DNA of 64,000 bases from Adiantum capillus-veneris (taxonomy: Eukaryota > Streptophyta > Polypodiopsida > Polypodiales > Pteridaceae): assembly GCA_014529385.2 (NCBI GenBank), contig CM043956.1, positions 61,780,620-61,844,619 on the forward strand, written 5' to 3'. Each line of letters starts with the position of its first letter. Positions within the stretch are counted from its first letter, which is position 1. Positions 12,447 through 24,160 of the stretch are shown here, in pieces. A program made the position numbers and the translations under genes. Under the pieces are notes generated by a model, which saw only the letters and a list, made by a program, of their open reading frames with translations, had not been told where the DNA came from and did not search any database.

Positions 12447-12680
12447 GATTTACCGATTTAGGCAGTGTGTCAATGCTCATCTGGTGTAGATTCACCGATT
12501 TAGGCAACACTGATTGTCGGTGCAGATCCGCCGATTTAGGCAGAACACTGACAAAATGCAGATTCATTATTCTAAACAAATATAAATGCAAATTTGCCAA
12601 TTTAAGCAGCATTAGTGCAAATTTGCCAATTTAGACAACACGTCTTATTGGTGTAGATTTGACGATTTAGGCAACACCGA
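12447..12680. repeat. Minisatellite of about 37-41 bp
   Basis: About seven diverged copies of a unit with consensus near GCAGATTTGCCGATTTAGGC are found at about 12,447, 12,488, 12,525, 12,560, 12,590, 12,618 and 12,654. The copies differ at several positions, so the array is old. Confidence 0.8.
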
Positions 12681-13140
12681 TCACAAAATCATGCTACAGT
12701 GGCTGGCCACCACTACAACTGGTATGCTTTTATTACCCGGGAATACAAAATGAAGGATATTTGGGTTTGGATTTGAAATGGGTATAGATTGGAAGATATT
12801 TGGATTTGGAATGGGTATATGATGATTTTCCATCACGACAGTATTTATGGAATTGGACTTGACACTGATGAGATTTGATTTATCCAATGATGAGTGTGAC
12901 CAATGATATCCTAATTCATCAGGGTATGCCATATATTGCTTATTCTAGTGGTATAGGACACTAGAATAGGTAGTATGTGGATGATGAAACATGCATAAGC
13001 AATGTTGTTTCGTTTCATAAATTTTTCATTTTACTACGTGCTGTTGCTGACACAGAATACTAATTACTGTTTTTGACAAGTATGATTTGCAATTTTTTTA
13101 ATCTTTGCAACTGAGGAAATTTGCTTTCTAACGGAGAGGT

Positions 13141-13463
13141 ATGTAATGAATATTGATATATTGTTATTTTCTACAGCTGCGAGGTGGAAAAAGCTGACCG
13201 AGACTTGGGCTATGCAAAAAGACATCAGATTTATGTATATGATTATTATTCAAGTGCTCCTTATGAGCTATGGCCATTTGTAACCGACTGGCCAGTTTGT
13301 ACTCACTTTGACCATTTACGAAATCTATGAAGTAAATACGTGCAAGAGGGAAATGGTGATTCTTGCACGGAGGGAGATTGCACCCAACGTCCGTCTTATT
13401 CTTCTCTCCTCTCCTCTCTTCTCTCTCACAGTGCCAGAGTAGCACTCCGCCCTAGGAGGTGCG
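13141..13463. repeat. Dispersed 0.3-kb repeat, copy 2
   Basis: Direct-orientation partner of 9,447-9,753, with scattered substitutions and a small extra segment (TATGATTATTATTCAA) after TTTATG. It has no coding signature. Confidence 0.7.
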
Positions 13464-15350
13464 CCCTCTCTAGTGTAGGACAAAATATTAACTTTAACCT
13501 TATACTTTAACCATATTGCTCCTTACAGGTCCTTACTCCAAAGCAAACCCTTACTTGTGTACCCTGTACCTTCTTTGGTATGCATTGGTTTGTGAAATAA
13601 ACATGTAGCTTATGAATCCACAAAGAAAGTGTACAATTTGTGCTAGTACATGCTCATGCTGTTAAAGAACCACAAAAACCATATATGCCACAAGGGTGCA
13701 AGATAGACCCTTCCATCATTTATGTATGAAATTTCTCACACCCTTGTGGCACTACAATACTACCTTTTTAATGACATCTTTTGTGGGAAGACTTACAACC
13801 AAAAATATCAAGTTTAAAAGGCACATTCCACAATACAATGTACAACCATTGGTAGCCATATTCCCTAACAAAAACACAATGTATGCACAAGTTCTCCATT
13901 GGAAAATTGTTTGAAAGGGATATATTGTCTAACAAAATACTAACTTTAGCCCCAAGTATCCAATGCATAGAACCTTGTGGCATGTTTTGAAGTGAGCCCT
14001 ACTTGACAAGAAAATGCATTTCATTGCACATCTTTTTTTTCCTGCTAGAACTCTCTCTAATCAATAGAGTAATATTATATTAAGAAACATGCTACTACAG
14101 TGCCATGCTCAACATGAGCCATGGCCAAAAGATTACAAGGTTCAAGGGCCAATAAAGGAGCCACCTGAAACAATGTAAGGAAAAAACATCGTCTTGAGGG
14201 CTTTTACAGGGAACCCTCAAACCCGAGATACAGAAGAGCCAATAACATAAGAGAGCCTACATGGTTGTCAATGGGAACCAACCTTGTGCCAACGGATAGG
14301 GACCCTCCCTTACACAGACAAAGAAGCTTCACGCAAGAAATGAGCTTGTCACACAGGGAGAAGAGCCGTACTGCTCATCATTATTATCCAAGGAGCCGAT
14401 CATCATGAAAAAGGAGAACCAATCCAGAGTAAAGCACACACCACCACATCCAAGAAGCCACCAAAGCCAATATGATGTGATTGTGTTTGCATATTTTATC
14501 CCTCAATTGAGCTCATATCTCTATGGTGTTAGGAATCACATCATAGGCATTGAGGGATATGATATTATTATTGAGGGATTGAGGGATTGAGTGATAACAT
14601 CATAGGGATTGAGACGAGCTCCTTAAAAAAATGATCAACCAAAAGAGCACATGGTCATTCATCAGCCTGCACTAACTCCCATAGACCTTGCATTTGTATT
14701 AGGACATACCAGCAAGATAAACCCTGTGGTGTAGTGAACCTAAACCTTAACAAAAGTTATCTAGAAGTATGCATCAAAGGAGACATCTCTTATGTATGAG
14801 CTGCAGAGTTACTTTTCCGCACCTTTTGAAACTTTTTTGAATCCCTTTTAGTTACAAATGTATGTTTTGTGGTATCTATCTTGCCAACTGTACAAGTTCA
14901 AAATTAGCTTTCTTGGAAACCTGTACATGTTTTTGTTGTGTAATGTATGAGTAATGTCTCTTTTTGGGTGATCATTTTTTGTGTTGTTAGAAAAGGCTTT
15001 GAATCTAAAGCCAAGTTATTGCAAAATGCTTTTTTTTTTGGTGTATTGTATAGTAATGTCTCTATTTTGAATTAACATCTTTTGTGTCGTTAGAAAAGGC
15101 TCTAAAACTAAAGTTAAAAAGCTTGCAAAATTGGTTTTGATTGCAAAAGCTCGAAATCAAAAGCTCGTAAAAAAAAAAACACACTCATTAAATGCTTGTC
15201 ATATCAGATTGCAATAGTTGATAAGTATGATTTGATGGTCAATTTGCCGACTAACTATCGATTATGCTTTGATTTAAAAATTCAATGTTGCAGATTCCAG
15301 ATTCCTTCTTCTGATTTGAAATCAATTACCGATTACTTCAAACTAGAAGC
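13464..15350. other. Non-coding stretch with a local tandem repeat
   Basis: No gene is recognised. Near 14,950-15,170 a diverged tandem pair of about 105-115 bp shares GTAATGTCTCT, GTTAGAAAAGGCT and AAAGCC/AAAGTT words. Short GAGGGATT iterations occur near 14,545-14,600. Confidence 0.45.
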
Positions 15351-15351
15351 T

Positions 15352-15473
15352 TGATACCACTGTTGGGAGATGGAGAGAACAGAAGCTCTAGCTATTCAAT
15401 ATTTTCTCACACACATACCATCAACCTCTCACCATCTCTCCCAAAACCCAAGTATACACAATTCGATAAGGGC

Positions 15474-15504
<31 letters not shown>

Positions 15505-15800
15505 ACACACACACACCACAAAATAGACTTGATAGTAAAATCATGTAAGAGAAGGTCATGTAAACGTAATTTTTGCACACACAACTTAGCATGAGTTGTG
15601 AGAGGAGAATCTTAAACAAGAATGGCTTAAAATTGTAGGCTCCAAACTCCATGACACCACTTGTGGAGTTGAGTATTTAATTTTATTATGAAACCTGTTT
15701 GAAGTGCCAAGCCGCTCTTTACACTTTAGTCCATGAGTGGTGGCTATCACTTGTTGCATGACCCTTTATAGGGTGAGTTCTCACTAGTTATATACAATGA
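15352..15800 (-). repeat. Candidate copia-type LTR with initiator-tRNA primer site (minus orientation)
   Basis: TGATACCA at 15,352-15,359 is the reverse complement of the start of the common plant primer-binding site TGGTATCA. It is followed at 15,361 by TGTTGGGAGA, a typical plant LTR terminus. The element would therefore lie to the left on the minus strand. The far LTR boundary is uncertain and no pol is seen; fossil remnant. Confidence 0.45.
15478..15516. repeat. Poly-C then CA tract
   Basis: About 27 C residues followed by a short CA run. Glycine- or proline-rich frames here are translations of the repeat. Confidence 0.9.
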
Positions 15801-16599
15801 AACCATATTGGCTTGTTGGTAGAAATAACTAAAACACTGTGTAAAAGTAAATAGCCAAGATATATTATTTGGCACCTTCTCCTTAATTTCCAAATTTCCA
15901 ATATACATAACATCAATCTCAATATATTTAAAAATAAAAGACATCACCGTAATTAACCATTACATGCCAGCTATCCCATTTGTAATGCTAACCACATACA
16001 ACAAGAATGTGCCCAATCTCATAGCACATCAACTAATCAATATGGATAATAAACGTCGTAAAAGTGCATAAAGTGCCAAAAAATACACATCAAGACTACC
16101 ACAATAATGCATATAATCTGCAATATATATCATTAACCCAAGAACGGGCTCAAGATAGCAAGAGCATCTAAGCTTGAATCACATATGTGAGCGCCTCAAG
16201 CTGGCATCAATCTTGCAGCCAAGAATCGTTAATAGAGAACCAAAGTGCATAAACTACCATAAACAAGCACATGTACAATCGCAATAAAAAGCCATACACA
16301 TTTTGCATCCATAAACCATAAATGAGAACAAGTGTTCATAAACATGGCATCTAGAATTCAATGTGCAAGATCCACAACTCTCCATTAAGCCCAAAATGGA
16401 TTCAATCAACATACATCATCTCCATGAGATGTGCATAAGAGGCAACACTCATGATGCACAAAGTAACCATTAACCATCCATATAAATGGCCATAGAGCAC
16501 ACATAAACTATGCAAGTGTAAGGATAAAACCTACCATCCAATCAAGAGAAGTACGAAGTCTTTATGTTGAAACCGTGTCAAGGATGCATAAACCACTCT
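15801..16599. other. Non-coding sequence
   Basis: AT-rich sequence with many CATAAA and CCATAAAC words, possibly the interior of a decayed LTR element. No gene is recognised. Confidence 0.35.
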
Positions 16600-17400
16600 T
16601 AGAGATGATCCTCAACATGACCTATAATAGCACAAGCTTCTCTGACCACCACACAACTCAAAACATAAGAGGCTCTCTATAATGCAAGAACCCACTAAGT
16701 GCAAACTACTCTTCTGTCTCTGCACCGAGAACCTATGATAGAAGAGACAAAATGACCCCGATGGCATCCACAAAAAACATACATGAGAGGGTGCTCATCT
16801 CATGGCCACCACTCTATGCTTGCAATGATAAAAATGTATTATTGTACGGCTACTTTCCTACTGCACTGCAATCTCTCTAGATTTTTTTTCCAGCATGCTT
16901 TGGTCTGCATCCAAAACTACCTTATTATCCCTACTTGCGTCAACATTCATTTTGCTAAAGGTGGAATAAAAGTCACCATTTTCTTTATTTGGTAGTGTTG
17001 TCTTCTTCACAGCCTGCCACTTTGTAATGTTGCCTACTTAATTAGCTTATCTTGAGATGTTGAGCTCCAAAGCTTCACACAATATCTTTGTCTTGGTGAG
17101 CTATCAAGATCCTCAAAACAACATAGGCATACATCCTTGAGTAAAGTCTCTCAAAGTGTGCTAAATAGCTTCTGATTCCAACTTTGAAGTGGTTGTCTCC
17201 ATGCACCGAAGATCTAGTCGTCAATTCTGATACCACTTGATGGAGTGTGTGCATGCACAGATAGCTAGAGTAAGAGAGTACATAGAGTTTATGGGTGGAG
17301 CTCCTACAATATAATAGTAATCTATAGCTCCCTTATTTTCTCACAAGTGTAAAAAAGAGATACATTGTTAGTATAATGGGTTAGTGGGTAGCGTGACACA
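16600..17400 (-). mobile_element. Copia-like LTR element remnant, minus strand
   Basis: CTGATACCA at 17,227-17,235 is the reverse complement of a TGGTATCAG primer-binding site. The plus sequence then runs into TGATGGAGTG at 17,238, fitting the end of an LTR read on the minus strand. Leftward of the primer site (to about 16,600) are decayed pieces that could be leader and gag. The element is broken and old, with no recognisable pol. Confidence 0.4.
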
Positions 17401-17432
17401 CCCATTGGCTCTTTAACCCCAACATGCACCGG

Positions 17433-17560
<128 letters not shown>

Positions 17561-17639
17561 ATAAACAATGGTCTTGTCAAGAAGTTTATTGAATCCTTGC
17601 TCCAAAGCCTTCATATGATGCATTATTACCCTTTGCCAA

Positions 17640-18459
17640 AATTTCTTTTACAAGGCACTTATTAGATTTATGGAGTAGTCACATGATGCATAGATCAACT
17701 TCTTTAAAAAAAAAACTATCTCATGCATGGTCACATGTGCACCAATTATTTCTCTTTTTTTTGCAACTATGCAAGGCCTTTTCTAACTATGCCAATTTTG
17801 TCATAGTTGTGTAGCTATGCTTTGGATGACCACAACATTACAAGCTCTGCAAAGGACTCTCATTAGAGTAACAAGTTCTGTTGTGTAGCTCAATTCTCCA
17901 ACCAATAGAAAAAAAAGAAGAAGAAGTAATAGCAGAAAATATTTCTTCTATTGTTAAAAAAAGGGAACCTAACACCAAGGCCTTTGCCCTTCGGGCATAC
18001 TAATTTTTTTTGGCAAGCCCCGCTCTCTTGTTTCTATTAAAAATTGGTATGCTTCATGAATAATTGACACCTCCTCTGCCACATGGGATCCATGGTTCAA
18101 ATAAGGCAAGGTGACGTGATCAACTCTCGGTCGTTAGATGTCGTTTTAAACTACAAGTGAACACCATGTGATCCAATTTAAAATGAACTCCAAGTGAATC
18201 ACGTGTGATCACAAAAAGAACTTCATTGGAACCAAACACCCACGTGAATTCCAACTAAACCAAAAATAATCTACATGTAAACATAACCCTTAGTTTACAT
18301 GTAGATTTAGCCCTTAGTTTAATTACACATACACCCTGATATCCCAAAGCACAAGATTTCTCAATTGTAGAGGTGTCGGATTCCTATTTGGGGTGGGGTG
18401 GGGTGGGTCCAACTCCAAGGGTGATCACTAATCACTTTTGTTTGCCATTTTAGGCTGGG
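17640..18459. other. Non-coding stretch
   Basis: No gene is recognised. A short inverted set of AACTATGCC and GGCATAGTT-type words at 17,765-17,835 resembles the interior of the MITE at 30,840-31,112. Confidence 0.4.
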
Positions 18460-20114
18460 TTTAGACAAGGCACACAAGAGAGAGGGGGAAAGGGACATAT
18501 TGTGCCATTCGAGAAGACCTAATCAACCTCATAAGGATTTGGCCAATATATTTTGAGATTGGGTTTCTTTGGGACCAACTTACACTGGTACAAGAGCACC
18601 AAGTCCCCTTGTTTGAACTCTCTGACCTTGATCTTACTATCATGTCAATGCTTCCTGCGATGCTGATCGAACTACCTCTTGTTCCAACATGGTGCACTGC
18701 CTTATCTCATCAAGACTCAAAAAGTCATATAAGCATTGCATGAGATTTGTGTTAAAGTCCATACCATGCTCCACTACTAGTCTGAGACTTGGGATTGCAA
18801 ACTCCATGATCATGACTACTACTTATGTGCCATAAACCATTTTGAAGGGTGTTGTGCCAATGGTGACTTTGTAGGCAGTTTGATAAGGCCATAATTTCAT
18901 CTAAAGCTTTGCATCCCACTGATGAGTCTCCTTCTGAACTATGTTAGTGAGGATTGTTCTGATCATTTTGTTGCTACTCTCTGCTTGGCCATTGCACCTA
19001 GGATAGTATGGCGTAGATTTTTGGTGCTTAACTAAAAACATCTCAATCAAGATATGAATAGTTTCATTCATTTAGCAGTATTATCTCCTAAAGCATTGGC
19101 TTCAACCCACTTGCTCAGATAGCAAGTATCCATTATAATGTATCTATTCTTCAAGGAACGATCTTCTTAAATGGACCCATAAAGTCCATTCCCCACTTCA
19201 TGAACACTGAAAGTGGCTATATTGGAGTCAAAGGTGTCATGTCAGTTGTTGTTGGTCTTCGAATCCCCTGAAAAATAACACATGTCTTACAAAATGCTAT
19301 GACATCTGCCATCATGCTTTGCCACCAGAGACCTGCCTACAGGATTTTTTTTTGTAGGTAATATCAATGGAGAAGTGCCCACATGCATCCCCATTATCAG
19401 TGTCTATGATAACTTGCATCCTTCCTTGCATTGATACACATATGTGAAGTACCCCATCAATACCCAATCTGTATAGAGCTCCTCCAATGATGGTAAACTT
19501 CATACTACTTATTATCAGTGCATTTTTGTTTGCCAAGGACCAAAATATCATAAACTTCCAAACTGAAGGAATTCATATACATCTTTCCATTCTGAATCTA
19601 CTTCTTCTATTGCTGCATTATTTTCAACAGCTACTAGTTTATCTCTCAACTAATATGTATGAGATGCCTTCTGCGCTTCATGATAAAAAATCTACACCAC
19701 AATGTGTCTTTCCTATCTTATGGAAGATTTTAAACTCAAGCTCCATTAGAAATATAATCCATCTGATCAACCTGCCGTGAATGATCACTTTGTTGATCAG
19801 AAAGAGGAGTGCTTGATGATTGACATAGAAGTGGAATAGTTTGCCCAACAAGTAATTTTTGAACTTTATGGCACTAAAAACCATTCGGAGTTCTTCTCTC
19901 TCTGTAGTGGAGTATCGTTGTTCAATTGAATTGAATCGGCGAGCCCGTCTTCCCATTTGGCTAGGCCAATATAGCCCCCATCGCCAGACCCATCCACGTG
20001 TACGTGAAAAATTACATCCCAGTCTGATTGGCAAAGGACTAGCTTCATGTTGATCGCCTCCTTCAAATAGTGGAAACTTTCTTCACATTTGTAGGTCCAA
20101 ATGAACTTGTTCCC

Positions 20115-20488
20115 TGTCATAATAATCAATATCTAATTCTCCTAAATTATTTTCTCATGTTAAACTGATTATTTAATATGGGGAAGTGCTAAGGGAAAAA
20201 AAGGTAGAATATTGGTTAAGCTAGCAGACCGGCCACAGTAGGGATCTAAAGGAGGGGAAATAGGGATCGAAAGGGGGGGCCATCTGTAAAAGAGCAATGT
20301 GCAACAATGGGCTTAAAAGACCCTAAGGTTCGGCCCATTAAGACTTCCAAAATACTAAGGTTCCAAAATTCAAAGGTTGTGTCCAAAGGCCAAACACTAG
20401 GGACATTGGATGCTTAGTGTGTGTCACAAAAAGTCTTTGTCAATCCCTACATAGGAGGGGCGAGCCTTGCATGTAGGGGATGAGAGAG

Positions 20489-20566
<78 letters not shown>

Positions 20567-22168
20567 ACACAGACACACACAAGCTCCCTTTACACAAAGG
20601 GAATGAGGGACACATGTCAGCTCCCTAGCCCAGATGCCCACAAGGTGTACCCAATTCCTATTAGATGGCCTTGGAGGTGGACCAATGAGAATTAGGCTAG
20701 AGTAAATCTAGTTTAATTATTAAAAAAACACTTAATAAAAGAATCAATAAGAATAAATCTCTCTAGAAGACTATTGGACAGTCTCCCAAGGGGACCAATG
20801 AGCATTCAACAGCCAAATGGCTTGCCTGATTCCTATTGGCCAGGAGGCAAAGGGGTCCAATGAGAGTTAAGTTGAATTAAATAATTACCTAAAGCTCTCA
20901 CAAAAGGGGAAAGGGGGACACATGTCAGAAGGCTATCACTTATGCTGCTTAATTACCATTGGCTAAGCCTGGGGAGGTCCATTAGGATGCTAGCAAGAGC
21001 GAAAAGCAAGAGGGGTCGACCAAGAGAGAGAGGGGGCTGATTTTTGCAAGGCATTATCACACACACACTCACACAATCTCATGTGTGAAGTAAAGAAGAC
21101 TCTCTCTCCTTCTCAAGCTTTAATGGAAAGCTTATCACCTACTCCAAGCTTATTACCATTGGCTAAGCCTGGGGAGGTCCAATAGGATGCTAGCAAGAGC
21201 GAAAAGCAAGAGGGGTCGACCAAGAGAGAGAGGGGGCTGATTTTTGCAAGGCATTATCACACACACACTCACACAATCTCATGTGTGAAGTAAAGAAGAC
21301 TCTCTCTCCTTCTCAAGCTTTAATGGAAAGCTTATCACCTACTCCAAGCTTATTACCATTGGCTAAGCCTGGGGAGGTCCAATAGGATGCTAGCAAGAGC
21401 GAAAAGCAAGAGGGGTCAACCAAGAGAGAGAGGGGGCTGATTTTTGCAAGGCATTATCACACACACACTCACACAATCTCATGTGTGAAGTAAAGAAGAC
21501 TCTCTCTCCTTCTCAAGCTTTAATGAAAAGCTTATCACCTACTCCAAGCTTGTGAGAAGGAAGGCCTACACCAACAACTCTTGGCTTTGTGATGCAAATC
21601 CAACCAAGATCCAAGCTTCGATGCATGCTCATCTCCTCTACCATGCTAATTACTAAGCTAAGCTATGCTAATATGAGTGATTATGTGAGGAGATGTACAT
21701 CTTTCTCATAAGAATACTCCTTCTTCCTCTCAATCTACTCTCATACCCCGCTAGCTCTCACCATCTTCGAAGGTGTGTGAGGTCTTGGGTCTGAGACCGT
21801 GAGGGAATTGATGTTGTGTTTGATAAGTGTTTTGCGTAGTGCATGAAGTTTCCATCTTCATTGCACTATCTAGTATTGAAGGAACACAAGAAATTGTATT
21901 GTAAAATGTCTCTCTTGATGGGAGAAACCAAAGCCTTTTGGAGGGGGGACCGGATCCATGCAAATCCTGTCCTCAAATGTTGTCAATTGCTTAATTTCTC
22001 TCTCTTTTGAAGTATTGTTCATGCTATCTAACTAGGTGTTATGCTTTTAGTTGATTTCTCCACCCAAGCACTCTTGTTAATCTCATTAGGAATCTAATCT
22101 AATGAAATTCTCACTATGTTCATGCTATTTTCCGCTACACACAAGTTACTAGGCCATTAAATGCTACA
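20115..22168 (+). repeat. 5' LTR of the chromovirus (about 2.05 kb)
   Basis: It starts TGTCATAATAATC and ends AATGCTACA, immediately before the primer-binding site. It contains a (CA)n tract (about 20,491-20,560) and three 200-bp tandem repeats. It is much longer than the 3' LTR because most of the repeat-bearing middle has no counterpart there. Confidence 0.9.
20953..21552. repeat. Three 200-bp tandem repeats inside the 5' LTR
   Basis: Units begin TTACCATTGGCTAAGCCTGG at 20,953, 21,153 and 21,353, exactly 200 bp apart. They are nearly identical, differing by a few bases. Confidence 0.92.
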
Positions 22169-22169
22169 T

Positions 22170-22181
22170 TGGTATCAGAGC
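22170..22181 (+). other. Primer-binding site (initiator Met tRNA type)
   Basis: TGGTATCAGAGC begins one base after the 5' LTR ends. This is the standard plant primer-binding site complementary to the 3' end of initiator tRNA-Met. Confidence 0.92.
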
Positions 22182-22859
22182 ACAAGGTTTATCTTTTCTT
22201 TCTCAAGAAGGGAGGTCCTCAAGCTAGCTATAAATGGTTGGTACTATTAATTGCATGTGAATAAGTAGAATAGGGATTTTTTAGCCTTGCAGTGCGCCTT
22301 CCTTTGTGTAGTTAACAGGGCATCACCGTCGAGAGCTATGGTATTGATAGTGGAGCCCTACGGGGCTTGCCTACGGCTTAACCACTATTGAGCTATTAGA
22401 AGCTTGACAGGAGCCGGTGCTGTTTTGGTGTTGAACGACCCTCTCTTCTATTCCTTACAATTAATGGTATTCGAGCCACGGGTACAATAGCTTGAGTGCT
22501 TTTTCTAAAGGGGTAAAGAGGAGTAGCAACTAGGGCTTGAAGTTCCAAAGTACACCTTAAAAGTTTACACCTAAAAGTTGTTAGAATGACTAATTAATGT
22601 TGATAACTTTGATTTTGCTAATGAGCAAGCTACTAATGATGCCCCGATGCTTGTTAACTATCTTGTTTCTAGGCTTCAACAAGCCATGGGCAATCCATCC
22701 CTCCAAAGTGAAGTGCAACGGTAGCTTCGTGCTCATGGGATTCTCCAAGCTCCCCACCATGACGAGAGAACACCTAGGAAGCCTCCTTGCGAGACTTCCA
22801 AAAGAGGTCTCTCTCTGATTTGGGAAGAAGAAGAGGATCCCTATGAAGGGCTCAAAAAT

Positions 22860-24160
22860 TTGCTCCTTGATGACGCATCTCCTTCTCAAAGGAGAATTCA
22901 AGAGCCTCCACCGAAGGAACGAGAAAGAAGCGAGTCTCCCGCCACCTCGACGAGATGGTTCCATGAAGATGGCGGGCTAAACACTCTCCATCACCTCCAA
23001 AATGGAGAAGACCATCGCATAATTCTCCACACCATACTTCAAAGAGGGATGACAAAAAGCAAGAGAAGAAAAAGGCGAGAAAGAGGACACCCTCTTCTCC
23101 ATCTTCTTCATCCTCTTCCTCTTATGAAAGTGATGGTGAAGACAAAGAAGATCAAGGAAAGAAAAAGGCGAGAAAGAGGTCACCCTCTTCTCCATCTTTC
23201 TCAAATTCTTCATCTTCTAAAGAAAGTGATGGTGCAACCTTTGAACCATCAAAAAGAAGAGGCCATAGGAAATCCTTTGCCGCGTGGAAGAGATTGTCCA
23301 AGCTCAAGAAATTCAAAAAAGGAGGGAAGAGCATCTCTTTCCTTATTTATGATGGCACTTTTGGTGCTACGGACAAAGTCTTGGCCTTTATCCAACAATT
23401 TGATGCGGCATTCAGAGATGAGGGCTTCATGGAGTCCTCTAAGCTACGCCATGTAGCTATGCACTTTCAAAAGTCCGCCAGGCAATGGTGGTCTAGCCTA
23501 CGGGCCAACGGTGAAGCTCCATGAACATGGAAAGCTTTAAGAGCTTCCATTATGAAGCAGTTTTTGGCCACCGATGCCAAAGACAAAGTACTCACCAAAT
23601 GGTGAAGCTTGAAGCTCTCTTCCTATGAATCCATCCACAAATATGTAGACAAGTTTTGGGACCTGCAACTCAAAGCCACTGTCTTCAAAAAGTTGGCTTT
23701 TGGAGAGCAAAAGCAGCAATTTTGCGCGGGCTTAACCAAAGAAATGGTGGAGTATGTCAACTCCCAAAGGCCACGCACCATATCGGCGATAATACATCAT
23801 ACTATGCACTCGAATCAATTTCCAAACAGGGGCTAAGAGGAATTCTAAGCCCCCTGAAAACAAGGGTTCCAATGAGCTTAAGGGGAAGGACAATGTCCAA
23901 AAGTCTCCTAAGGGCAATTCTAACAAAGCTAAGGAGAAGGGAGTTTACAAAGGCAAAAATAAACTCTCTCCCGAAGAGCTTGAGTGTTATCGCAAGGATA
24001 ACCGGTGTTTCAAGTGCGGTGAACAAGGGCATGTGTACCGCGCTTGTCCCCAAAAGAACAACCACCATGATCCTCCTAGAGCTACCTTGGTCGAAATCCA
24101 AGAGGAGGAAACTCACCACAAAGGATCTCCTCTATGCCATGCTTGGGGAAAGGTAAGAGA
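22860..24160 (+). pseudogene. Chromovirus gag region
   Basis: Lys/Arg/Ser-rich sequence comes first, then a capsid-like segment (about 23,330-23,750) and a CCHC zinc knuckle near 23,995-24,060 (CFKCGEQGHVYRAC). It would package the element's RNA. Fossil, broken. Confidence 0.8.

Noticed and set aside
20424-20695. Cys-Val and His-Thr repeat frames
   Set aside because: Translations of the (CA)n tract inside the chromovirus LTR; the same occurs at 28,097-28,404.
23152-23334. Minus-strand frames across the chromovirus gag
   Set aside because: Antisense shadows of the Lys/Arg/Ser-rich gag sequence.
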